A stretch of DNA of 41,424 nucleotides, from assembly GCA_027035575.1 (NCBI GenBank), contig JALVUQ010000048.1, forward strand, positions 84,958 through 126,381, in the 5' to 3' direction. Shown here piece by piece: positions 23,314 through 32,642 of the stretch; within the stretch, counting starts at the first letter, position 1, and every line of letters begins with the position of its first letter. Below the pieces are notes generated by a model that was not told where the DNA came from, did no database searches, and saw nothing but the letters and a program-made list of their open reading frames with translations. The stretch comes from Desulfurellales bacterium. GTDB lineage: Bacteria; Campylobacterota_A; Desulfurellia; Desulfurellales; Hippeaceae. A program made the translations under genes and the position numbers.

Positions 23314-24732
23314 TCAATCCAAAGGCAAATTTTTTATAATATTAAACTCTTTTTCAAAAGCGGATGCGCATTTAAATATATTATCCTCTCTGAACACATT
23401 TGCCATTATCTGCAGCCCCAACGGCAGTGAGTTTTTTGAAATGCCGTTTGGAATGCTGATAGCAGGTATTGCAGCCAAACTTGCCGGGATTGTGAATATA
23501 TCCGACAGGTACATCTGCAGAGGGTTGTTTGCCTTTTCTCCAATGCCAAATGCTTCTGTCGGAGTCGTAGGGGCTATAATAACATCAAACCGCTCAAATG
23601 CTTTGTCAAAATCCTGCTTTATCAGCCCTCTCAACTTCTGTGCTTTAAGGTAGTATGCATCATAGTAGCCGCTTGACAGAACATACGTCCCAAGCATTAT
23701 TCTTCTTTTAACCTCGGTGCCGAAGCCTTGAGAACGGGTTTTTATGTACATATCTTTCAGGTTTTCGTAATTATCGGCTCTGAAGCCGTATTTAACGCCG
23801 TCGTAGCGTTCAAGATTGCTGGAGGCTTCCGCAGGAGCTATTATGTAGTAATCCGAAACAGCATACTTTGAGTTAGGCAAATCAACACTTTCAAGCTCAC
23901 ATCCGAGCCGTTTGAATATATCTACACTCTCCTCCATAGATTTGGCAACATCACTTGAGCAGTCCTGTAAAACCTTATCGTAAACACCTATCTTCATACC
24001 GGATATGTCCGTATTGAGATACTTTGTAAAATCGTCAACGGCAACATCGGCGCTTGTTGAATCTTTCGGGTCTTTCCCCGAAATTATATTCATTAAAATT
24101 GCAGCATCCTCAACATCTTTGGTTATAGGACCAATCTGGTCAAGACTTGAAGCAAAGGCGACAAGCCCGTATCTTGAAACCCTGCCGTATGTGGGTTTTA
24201 AGCCAACCACACCGCACAGAGCCGCAGGCTGTCTTATAGAACCGCCCGTATCGGAACCTAAGGCGCAAATTGCCTCCCCGCTTGCAACGGCTGCCGCCGA
24301 CCCTCCGCTTGAACCGCCGGGAATCTTTGTCAAATCCCACGGATTGTGGGTTGTTCCGAAGTAGGATGTTTCTGTGGAAGAGCCCATTGCAAATTCGTCG
24401 AGATTGGTTTTACCTATAAAAACTCCTCCTTCGCTTTTGAGTTTCTCTATAACGGTAGCGTCAAAAACAGCCGTGTAGTTTTCCAATATCTTTGACGAGC
24501 AGGTGGTTTTTTTGCCCTTTATATGCATATTGTCCTTTATTGTTATGGGAATATTTCTCAAAATGCCTGTTTTGTCGTTTGGTGCAAACTCCTCAAACAC
24601 AGACACGTATGCGTTTATCTTGCCGTCTTTTTGCTTAATTCTTTTTAACAGTGAGTCATATATTTCTTTTGGCGTAACCTCTTTTTTATCCGTAAGCTCT
24701 ATGAGCTTATGAAGCGTTTCTTTATACAACAT
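23314..24732 (-). CDS. gatA: Glutamyl/aspartyl-tRNA amidotransferase subunit A
   Basis: This 472-residue amidase-family subunit of the GatCAB complex releases ammonia from glutamine for transamidation of Glu-tRNA(Gln) and Asp-tRNA(Asn). The Ser-cisSer-Lys triad can be located: Lys in 'ITIKDNMHIKG', Ser in 'GGSSGGSAAAVASG' and the nucleophilic Ser in 'GSDTGGSIRQPA'. Length is normal. It starts 9 bp after gatC with AAGGAG upstream. gatB is not in the window, which is common since it is often separate. Confidence 0.96.
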   Translation of the reverse strand: MLYKETLHKLIELTDKKEVTPKEIYDSLLKRIKQKDGKINAYVSVFEEFAPNDKTGILRNIPITIKDNMHIKGKKTTCSSKILENYTAVFDATVIEKLKSEGGVFIGKTNLDEFAMGSSTETSYFGTTHNPWDLTKIPGGSSGGSAAAVASGEAICALGSDTGGSIRQPAALCGVVGLKPTYGRVSRYGLVAFASSLDQIGPITKDVEDAAILMNIISGKDPKDSTSADVAVDDFTKYLNTDISGMKIGVYDKVLQDCSSDVAKSMEESVDIFKRLGCELESVDLPNSKYAVSDYYIIAPAEASSNLERYDGVKYGFRADNYENLKDMYIKTRSQGFGTEVKRRIMLGTYVLSSGYYDAYYLKAQKLRGLIKQDFDKAFERFDVIIAPTTPTEAFGIGEKANNPLQMYLSDIFTIPASLAAIPAISIPNGISKNSLPLGLQIMANVFREDNIFKCASAFEKEFNIIKNLPLD

Positions 24733-24741
24733 ACGAACTCC

Positions 24742-25023
24742 TTATATGACCCTCGGAACCTTAAATGCACCTTCCATACCCTCAGGAGCATTTAAAAGAG
24801 CTGTTTCGTTATCCAAAGATTTTTCCGTCTTATCTTCTCTGAACACGTTACTCATTTTTGTTATGTGGAATGCAGCCTCCTGGTCGGATAGGTCGAGATT
24901 ATCAATTTCTTTCATATAGTCCAGTATTTCGCCGAATTGCTGCGTGAATTTGCCTATATCGTCTTGCTCTATCTCTAGCATAGCAAGAGCGGCGATTTTT
25001 CTAATATCGTCTTCGTTTATCAT
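24742..25023 (-). CDS. gatC: Glutamyl/aspartyl-tRNA amidotransferase subunit C
   Basis: This 93-residue GatC has the family features 'DIRKIAALAMLEIEQDDIGKF', 'ILDYMKEIDNLDLSD' and, near the end, 'NVFREDKTEKSLD' followed by 'LLNAPEGMEGAFKVPRVI', the wrap-around tail that holds GatA and GatB together. ATG 25023 has AGGGG six bases upstream and overlaps the truA stop by 4 bp; a TTG two codons earlier is less likely. Confidence 0.94.
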   Translation of the reverse strand: MINEDDIRKIAALAMLEIEQDDIGKFTQQFGEILDYMKEIDNLDLSDQEAAFHITKMSNVFREDKTEKSLDNETALLNAPEGMEGAFKVPRVI

Positions 25024-25763
25024 TTGCAACCCCTTAAATAGTTTACTTTTGTCAAAAACAACCCGTTTGGAGGAGCTTTAAGCGATTTTAGCTCCGTTTG
25101 TGAGCGGATTATATTATCGCTAAAATTTATTTTCAAGGTATTTCTTCCAAAAGCGGCAAGTATGCCGACAATATTTCTGACCATACCCCTCAAAAATCCG
25201 TTTGCTCTAATGTTTATGATAACAAAACCCCTTATTCTTTTTATGCGTATGAACTGCACGTTTCTCACGCAATTTTTATTTCCCGGCTCATTTGCCACAA
25301 ATCCGAAATCTTTCTTTCCCTCAAACAAATATTTTATGCTTTTCATAGCCTCAATGTCCAAATCTTCTTTTATGTACCAACTGTATCTGTAAAAAAACGG
25401 ATTTGCCGCAGGGTTATTATAGATAAAATATGTATATTCCCTGTATAGAGCTTTGTATCTTGAATGAAAGTCGTCTTCAACACTATGGACACTTAAAATC
25501 CTTATATCTTTCGGCAAAATAGAGTTTATGGCTCTCAAAAGATTGTCGGGCTCAATATTATCTTTCGGAGGGTTAAAATCTATGTATTGAGCCAAAGCGT
25601 GCACTCCGCTGTCGGTTCTTCCCGCATAATTTATTTTTATCGGCGTTTTGTATATGGTTTTAAGTGAACGTTCAATGTTAAATTGAATGGTATTTACCTT
25701 GGGTTGAGTTTGAAACCCGCAGTAATCTGTTCCGTCGTATGCAACCCTGGCGCAATATTTTAT
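25020..25763 (-). CDS. truA: tRNA pseudouridine(38-40) synthase TruA, apparent ATA start
   Basis: TruA makes pseudouridine at positions 38-40 of the tRNA anticodon arm. The full reading runs KYCARVAYDGTDYCGFQTQP, then 'YAGRTDSGVHALAQ' with the catalytic Asp, 'YREYTYFI', 'FVANEPGNKNCVRNV' and 'IRANGFLRGMVRNIVG', about 247 residues, normal for the family. In this frame the first ATG/GTG/TTG is the GTG at 25604, which would remove the catalytic Asp, while a TGA lies just upstream. The only sensible start is ATA at 25763-25761, nine bases after GGAGG and overlapping the tldD stop (ATAA). The rest of the frame is undisturbed, so this looks like real non-canonical initiation, or a sequencing error of an ATG. 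Confidence 0.88.
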   Translation of the reverse strand: MKYCARVAYDGTDYCGFQTQPKVNTIQFNIERSLKTIYKTPIKINYAGRTDSGVHALAQYIDFNPPKDNIEPDNLLRAINSILPKDIRILSVHSVEDDFHSRYKALYREYTYFIYNNPAANPFFYRYSWYIKEDLDIEAMKSIKYLFEGKKDFGFVANEPGNKNCVRNVQFIRIKRIRGFVIINIRANGFLRGMVRNIVGILAAFGRNTLKINFSDNIIRSQTELKSLKAPPNGLFLTKVNYLRGCK

Positions 25764-27115
25764 AGGTCACTACCTCCAACCATAATCGATGGTATTCTAA
25801 GCGTTGGCTCACCGTCTGTTACGGGTACGCCCTGGGAACCTTTGCCGCAGGTGCCGATTTCAATACCGAAGTCGTTTCCCACCATATCAATCTCCTCAAG
25901 AACCTTCGGTCCGTTACCTATTAGGGTTGCCCCCCTTACCATATGTTTAATTTTTCCTTTTTCTATCAAATATCCCTCGTTTACCTCAAAAACAAAGTCT
26001 CCCGTTATCGGGTTGACCTGTCCTCCTCCCATATGTTTGACAAGCAAGCCGTCTTCAACGGATGCCACAATGTCGTCGGGATTTTCCTTACCCGGCAGAA
26101 TGTATGTATTGGACATTCTGACAATCGGAGCATAGCGGTAGGACTCTCTTCTTGAATTTCCGGTTGTCTCTTTGTCTGCAAGTTTTGCGTAGGTTTTATC
26201 AAACATATAATTTTTTAAAATGCCGTTTTCTATCAATAGTGTGTTTTGAGCCCTGCTGCCTTCATCGTCAAAAAAGTAAGAGCCTCTCATTTTCGGTCTT
26301 GTAGAATCGTCAACAACACTGATTTGTTCGTTTGCAACCTTTTGAGAAAGTTTGTCTTTATAGACGCTCATAGATTCGTAAACCAAGTCAGCCTCAAGCC
26401 CGTGCCCCACAGCTTCGTGAATCATAGTTCCTCCGGCAGAAGACGAAAGCACGACACTCATCTTGCGCGCTTTTAGAGGAGGGGATGCAGTTAGTTCAAG
26501 CAGTTTTTGTGTCATATCCTCTGCTATCTTTTCAAAATCAAACTGCGAGAAAAATTCAAATCCTCCGAGTGCACCCAAAGGTTTTCTGAAGCTCTGTATT
26601 ACATTATCTTTTTTTGCCGTCATCTCAACAAAGAGAACGCTGTATATGCGTTCCTCAGACAGGCAGACACCATTTTCGTTTATAATTTCTATATTTTTTT
26701 GTTTATCCGAGTAAGTTATGTTTACCTGACGAATCTCTTGATGCTTATAGGCAGTGTCATTAAAAATATCAAAAATTTCCTTTATTTTTTCAGTTTGGGG
26801 AGCATATCCTCCGTACTGTTCGACTTTTCTGGTCTGTTCCTTGTTTATATTGAATTTACCCGCTTGAGGGTTAGCCGCATCGGACAAAAATTTTGCAATT
26901 TCAAATACGGATTTTTCCGATGAGTCGTATGTTGAGGAAAAGAGTGTTGATAAGCCTTTAACCAATCTGACGCCCACGCCGTTTTCTTCTCCTATCTTAA
27001 TATTTTCTATTTTTCTGTTGGCGGCTTCAATAAGTCTGGTGTAGGAATTTTCTTTGTAAATATCGAAAAAATCGGAAGAGCTGTTTTTTAAAACATAAAA
27101 AGCGTCTTCATACAT
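25760..27115 (-). CDS. tldD: Metallopeptidase TldD
   Basis: This protein of about 451 residues belongs to the TldD/PmbA family. The zinc-binding HExxxH motif is visible in 'TMIHEAVGHGLEADLVYE'. The later block 'GSRAQNTLLIENGILKNYM' and the C-terminal 'VGNDFGIEIGTCGKGSQGVPV' with 'LRIPSIMVGGSDL' are family landmarks. TldD forms a heterodimer with PmbA/TldE that degrades unfolded peptides; no pmbA is visible here. The ATG at 27115 has GGAG eight bases upstream and lies only 15 bp beyond the ppsA terminator. The stop TAA overlaps the truA ATA start. Confidence 0.92.
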   Translation of the reverse strand: MYEDAFYVLKNSSSDFFDIYKENSYTRLIEAANRKIENIKIGEENGVGVRLVKGLSTLFSSTYDSSEKSVFEIAKFLSDAANPQAGKFNINKEQTRKVEQYGGYAPQTEKIKEIFDIFNDTAYKHQEIRQVNITYSDKQKNIEIINENGVCLSEERIYSVLFVEMTAKKDNVIQSFRKPLGALGGFEFFSQFDFEKIAEDMTQKLLELTASPPLKARKMSVVLSSSAGGTMIHEAVGHGLEADLVYESMSVYKDKLSQKVANEQISVVDDSTRPKMRGSYFFDDEGSRAQNTLLIENGILKNYMFDKTYAKLADKETTGNSRRESYRYAPIVRMSNTYILPGKENPDDIVASVEDGLLVKHMGGGQVNPITGDFVFEVNEGYLIEKGKIKHMVRGATLIGNGPKVLEEIDMVGNDFGIEIGTCGKGSQGVPVTDGEPTLRIPSIMVGGSDL

Positions 27116-27129
27116 CAAGCAAACTCCTC

Positions 27130-27169
27130 AATAAAAAAGAGGAGAATAGAGAAAGCTATTCTCCTCTTT
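27130..27169 (-). terminator. Strong rho-independent terminator between ppsA and tldD
   Basis: A perfect 14-bp stem (27136-27149 pairing with 27156-27169, six-base loop) is followed by a T tract on the minus strand. It ends ppsA transcripts 11 bp after the stop codon. The tldD Shine-Dalgarno follows almost at once, so there is no room for an independent tldD promoter between terminator and gene. Confidence 0.93.
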
Positions 27170-27179
27170 CAAGAAATGT

Positions 27180-29573
27180 TTATCTTCCAAGTTTTTCTTC
27201 AAGTTTTTTTATGTTGAGTATGGTTGACATTATGCTGTCGGGGTTAAGGCTCATAGAGTCTATGCCTTCGCGAACGAGAAATTCCGCAAAATCAGGGAAG
27301 TCACTTGGGCCCTGCCCACAAATACCAACGGGCTTTCCGTGTTTGTGAGCCGTTTTTATGAGCATGGAAATCATTCTTTTAACCGCTATGTGGCGCTCGT
27401 CAAACAGGTGAGCGACAAGACCGGAATCTCTGTCTATTCCAAGCGTTAGTTGTGTCAAGTCGTTTGAGCCTATTGAGAAGCCGTCAAATATTTCGGCATA
27501 CTCGTCGGCGCATATAACGTTGCTTGGGATTTCAGCCATTACGTATATTTCAAGCCCGTGTTCTCCCTGGACGAGCCCGTTTTTCTTCATTTCGTCAATA
27601 ACCTTCTGTCCCTCTTCAGGTGTTCTGCAAAACGGAATCATTAAGGCAACATTCTCCAGTCCGAACTCCTCTCTGACCTTTTTCATAGCCTTACACTCAA
27701 GCGCAAATCCTTCTTTGTAGTGGTCTGAGTAGTATCTCGATGCACCTCTGAAACCTATCATTGGGTTCTCTTCTTCAGGTTCAAACTGGGTTCCGCCTAT
27801 GAGGTTGGCATATTCGTTTGTCTTAAAGTCGCTCATTCTGACAAGTATTTGGTTCGGATAAACGCTTGCAGCAAGCATTGAAACACCCTCTGCAAGTTTA
27901 TCGACGAAGTATTGAGGCTTGTCTTCATATCCTTCCGTTAGTTTTGCTATAATATCTTTTGCCTGTTTATCCTCAAGCTCGTCAAAATGTATTAACGCAA
28001 GCGGGTGAACCTGAATGAACGAGCTTATTATAAATTCCATCCTTGCCAAACCGATTCCGTCATTCGGAATGCTGGCACTTGCAAGTGCTATTGCCGGGTT
28101 GCCGAGATTCATCTTTATCTGAGTTTTAGGTTTTTCAATTTGAGATAGATCGACCGTCTCAAGCTCGTAGTCAAGCGTTCCTTTATAGATATAGCCTATC
28201 TCTCCTTCGGCGCAGGATATTGTTATTTCATCACCTGTTTTAAGTTTATCCGTTGCATCGCCGCAGCCGACGATTGCAGGAACCCCAAGCTCTCTTGAAA
28301 TGATGGCAGCGTGGCAGGTTCTTCCGCCCCTGTTTGTTATTATGGCAGCCGATTTTTTCATAATAGGCTCCCAATCCGGGTCGGTCATATCGGTAACGAG
28401 AATCTCTCCGTTTTTAAATTCGTGCATATTTTCAGGTGTATCTATAACGTGAACTTTTCCAGTTGCTATCTTGCTTCCTACGGCAATTCCTTCGGCAACT
28501 ACATCGCCTTTCTCTTTTAGCTTGTACGTTTCAAGCACGCTTAAATTTTTTCTGGATTGAACAGTTTCAGGTCTTGCCTGAACAACAAAGAGTTGGTTTG
28601 TTTTGCCGCATTTTGCCCACTCTATATCCATAGGAGTGTATGTTCCGTTTTTGTTTGTATAGTGCTTTTCTATCGCCACTGCCCATTTTGCGAGCGTTAA
28701 AATATCATCATCCGTTAATGAGAACCTTAGCTGCTCTTCTTTTGTTGTATCAACATCCTTAATTCCGCCGTTTTCGTCATATACGGCTTTGTTTAGTTTT
28801 GAGCCGAGCCTTTTTTTGATAATGGATTTATAACCCTTCTCAAGTGTGGGTTTGAAAACCATAAACTCATCCGGGTTTACCTTTCCTGAGACAATATTCT
28901 CTCCAAGACCATAGCTTGCATTTATCACAACCGCTTTATCGAAACCGCTTTCGGTATCGATTGAAAACATAACGCCGCTTGCAGCCAAATCGCTCCTTGC
29001 CATCTTTTGGACACAAATCGATAAACCGATTTTAAAATGGTCGAAGTGTTTATCGTGTCTGTAGGATGTGGCTCTGTCGGTAAAGATGGAGGCGTAGCAG
29101 CTTTTAACGTAGTGTATGATATTATCCAAACCTTTGACGTTTAGGTATGTGTCTTGCTGTCCGGCAAAAGAGGCATCGGGCAAGTCTTCTGCGGTTGCAG
29201 AACTCCTTACGGCAACATCGCTTTCGTCTTCGTTGTAGTATTCGCTTAATTTTTTGTATGCCTCTTTGATTTCGTCGTATAAATCATCCGGCATAACGGC
29301 ATTGAAAATGAGGTCTCTTGCTTTTTTGGTTTTTTCCTTCATAGCATTAATATCGTGCGTATCAAGATTGCTTAAAACATCCTGAATCTTATGTCTCAAA
29401 TCGTTTGCATCAAGCAAATACCAATACGAATCAGCCGTTAGAGCAAAACCGTATGGAACATTTACCCCTTCTGATTTTAATTCTTTAATCATCTCGCCCA
29501 AGGATGCGTTTTTCCCCCCAACCAGTTTGACATCTTCGGCACTAACCTCATCTAACCACTTAATATGCTTCAC
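27180..29573 (-). CDS. ppsA: Phosphoenolpyruvate synthase
   Basis: This 797-residue enzyme converts pyruvate, ATP and water to PEP, AMP and phosphate, a gluconeogenic step used on acetate or C3 substrates. The N-terminal ATP-grasp domain (about 10-345) has 'GGKNASLGEM' and 'VRSSATAEDLPDASFAGQQDT'. The swivelling phosphohistidine domain has 'TNRGGRTCHAAIISRELGVPA' minus the first residues, with catalytic His. The C-terminal barrel has 'GFRGASRYYS', 'SIGSNDLTQLTLGIDRDSG' and 'VGICGQGPSD' with the conserved Cys. The start is GTG at 29573, preceded by GGGGGTG. The gene is monocistronic to the terminator at 27130. Length is typical for PpsA and short of PPDK. Confidence 0.96.
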   Translation of the reverse strand: MKHIKWLDEVSAEDVKLVGGKNASLGEMIKELKSEGVNVPYGFALTADSYWYLLDANDLRHKIQDVLSNLDTHDINAMKEKTKKARDLIFNAVMPDDLYDEIKEAYKKLSEYYNEDESDVAVRSSATAEDLPDASFAGQQDTYLNVKGLDNIIHYVKSCYASIFTDRATSYRHDKHFDHFKIGLSICVQKMARSDLAASGVMFSIDTESGFDKAVVINASYGLGENIVSGKVNPDEFMVFKPTLEKGYKSIIKKRLGSKLNKAVYDENGGIKDVDTTKEEQLRFSLTDDDILTLAKWAVAIEKHYTNKNGTYTPMDIEWAKCGKTNQLFVVQARPETVQSRKNLSVLETYKLKEKGDVVAEGIAVGSKIATGKVHVIDTPENMHEFKNGEILVTDMTDPDWEPIMKKSAAIITNRGGRTCHAAIISRELGVPAIVGCGDATDKLKTGDEITISCAEGEIGYIYKGTLDYELETVDLSQIEKPKTQIKMNLGNPAIALASASIPNDGIGLARMEFIISSFIQVHPLALIHFDELEDKQAKDIIAKLTEGYEDKPQYFVDKLAEGVSMLAASVYPNQILVRMSDFKTNEYANLIGGTQFEPEEENPMIGFRGASRYYSDHYKEGFALECKAMKKVREEFGLENVALMIPFCRTPEEGQKVIDEMKKNGLVQGEHGLEIYVMAEIPSNVICADEYAEIFDGFSIGSNDLTQLTLGIDRDSGLVAHLFDERHIAVKRMISMLIKTAHKHGKPVGICGQGPSDFPDFAEFLVREGIDSMSLNPDSIMSTILNIKKLEEKLGR

Positions 29574-30172
29574 TTAAACACCCCCAAAAAATAACTTATA
29601 TAACAGACCTGTCAATACACGGATGCACCTGATATTATCACAACGCCATACCTATTTCAACGTAAAAAACCTTTTTGTTAGTGATTTGATATAAGTAACT
29701 ATTTGTTCTATCATTAGTTTAAAAAACTCAAACTTTCCTGATAATCGTTGAACTAACAGTGTGTTTGTTTTGTTTAAAGTGTGGTGGCGTAAATAAAAAG
29801 TAAAAAGCTCATTTTTCATAATTTCTTTGATTGTTTAACATTTCTGCTTTTGGTGTTGCTTCTACAACGGTTATGAGAAGGGAATTTCTCTACAAAACAA
29901 CAAAACGATTAGCGACTATTTTAAGTTCGGCAGATACCTGATATATATGCTTAATCTCAAGCAGCATTTGGAATTTACTGTAAATTTGTAAAGTTGATTG
30001 TCAGGGAAGGACAGAATACGCAAAAAGTTAAACGATATACACTTAGGTGCTAAAATATCATTTTTGAGTTGTTTGCGTTTTTATTGAGTAAAAAATTGAA
30101 AAGTTAGTATTTCATTGTTATTATGTTATATTATGAGGTATTCTATATTATTCTTGTATATTTCGTAATATT
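29574..30172. other. 600-bp AT-rich intergenic region between ppsA and groES
   Basis: Nothing here can be called a gene. A perfect TTGACA occurs on the minus strand at 29615-29610, but its best -10 (TATTTT, 29593-29588) would start the mRNA within the ppsA Shine-Dalgarno. Near 29866-29991 a plus frame encodes about 40 residues ending 'YFKFGRYLIYMLNLKQHLEF', which reads like protein but has no start; it may be a gene remnant. No tRNA, known riboswitch or clean terminator was seen. Confidence 0.4.
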
Positions 30173-30203
30173 TTGACTTGAAATTTTAAAAAAATGGTAT
30201 ATT
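30173..30203 (+). promoter_or_regulatory. Promoter of groESL
   Basis: TTGACT at 30173-30178 is followed by GGTATATT; the -10 is either GGTATA (17-bp spacing) or TATATT at 30198-30203 (19-bp spacing). Transcription would start within the CIRCE element just downstream, the usual arrangement for HrcA control. Confidence 0.6.
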
Positions 30204-30204
30204 G

Positions 30205-30231
30205 TTAGCACTCGATGAGTATGAGTGCTAA
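30205..30231. promoter_or_regulatory. CIRCE element (HrcA operator)
   Basis: An exact match to the CIRCE consensus: TTAGCACTC, nine bases, GAGTGCTAA. HrcA bound here represses groESL until heat shock titrates GroEL. It implies an hrcA gene elsewhere in the genome. Confidence 0.97.
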
Positions 30232-30256
30232 CAAAAAATTTTAGGAGGTTGAAGAG

Positions 30257-30517
30257 ATGGCATTTAAACCTTTGATGGATAGGGTTTTGGCTGAGCTTAT
30301 GGATGTAGAGGAAAAAACGGAGTCGGGCATTATCATTCCCGATACGGCAAAGGAAAAACCACAGCAAGCTACGGTTATTGAGGTTGGAGATGATGTTGAA
30401 CTTGTAAAGAAGGGTGACGTAGTCGTATTTGAGAAGTATGCGGGCAATGAAATTAAAATTGACGACAAGAAGTATGTAATTTTAAAGGAAGACGAAATTC
30501 TCGGTAAATTCGAGTAG
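30257..30517 (+). CDS. groES: Co-chaperonin GroES (short form)
   Basis: This 86-residue co-chaperonin begins 'FKPLMDRVLAELMDVEEKT' and has the mobile loop 'ESGIIIPDTAKEKPQ' that contacts GroEL. It is about ten residues shorter than the E. coli protein: the segment between 'VIEVGDDVELVKKGDVVVF' and the first half lacks the roof hairpin residues. Short GroES proteins of this kind are familiar from Campylobacterota. TAGGAGG precedes the ATG. CIRCE lies upstream and groEL follows 13 bp later. Confidence 0.96.
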   Translation: MAFKPLMDRVLAELMDVEEKTESGIIIPDTAKEKPQQATVIEVGDDVELVKKGDVVVFEKYAGNEIKIDDKKYVILKEDEILGKFE

Positions 30518-30524
30518 GAGGTAG

Positions 30525-32165
<1,641 letters not shown>

Positions 32166-32191
32166 AACAAACGTCTCTTCTCTCTTTTTTA

Positions 32192-32226
32192 CCCGCCAAA
32201 GGCTTTTGCCTTCCGGCGGGTTTTTT
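32192..32226 (+). terminator. Rho-independent terminator of groESL
   Basis: CCCGCC (32192-32197) pairs with GGCGGG (32215-32220), with further pairing of AAGGC/GCCTT inside, followed by six T residues. It is 26 bp after the groEL stop. Confidence 0.93.
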
Positions 32227-32244
32227 GTTTGATAAACTACTAAT

Positions 32245-32294
32245 ATTATCCTCCAACCACTACTCATACCTTCTTCACACCTCGTAAGTGTGAA
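32245..32294. repeat. Hairpin-bearing direct repeat, copy 1
   Basis: This segment runs from ATTATCCTC to a hairpin with stem TTCACAC/GTGTGAA and loop CTCGTAA. A related copy lies at 32576-32628. The 13 bases TTCACACCTCGTA are identical in both. Confidence 0.55.
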
Positions 32295-32325
32295 AAGGGT
32301 GTAAAAAGAGTGATGATTAAACTCT

Positions 32326-32396
32326 CAAACAACTAATTATAATTATCGCAATGTCATTTACTTTCTTTATTTGCTCGAGTTATAGTTAGTTGTTTG
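32326..32396. repeat. 17-bp inverted repeat with 37-base loop
   Basis: The arm at 32326-32342 (CAAACAACTAATTATAA) pairs with 32380-32396 at 16 of 17 positions. It lies in the non-coding stretch between groEL and the next gene. It could be the ends of a small decayed element or a long RNA hairpin. Confidence 0.55.
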
Positions 32397-32575
32397 GTAA
32401 AACCACGAGTAGTAATGTTGACGAATTGGCTTTTAAAAATTTGTCTTTTCCTAAAACCCCCGTAAAAAGAGAGATTTTCCGCTCTTTTATTTAATCCCGC
32501 CAAGCTGACGCTGAGCGTTAGCTAACCTCTATTGGCTTTGGCTTCTTTGCTCCGGTCTGAAATTAGTAATTTAAA

Positions 32576-32628
32576 ATTATCCTCTCTGCTACTTAACCAT
32601 TAACCTTTTTTCACACCTCGTAGGTGTG
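32576..32628. repeat. Hairpin-bearing direct repeat, copy 2
   Basis: Related to 32245-32294: it begins ATTATCCTC and ends in TTCACACCTCGTA followed by GGTGTG. Here the stem is CACACCT/AGGTGTG with a three-base loop, so the hairpin is kept although the bases differ from copy 1. It is 15 bp downstream of the minus-strand gene's stop and might also act as its transcript end. Confidence 0.55.
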
Positions 32629-32642
32629 CATTTTGGGAGCGG

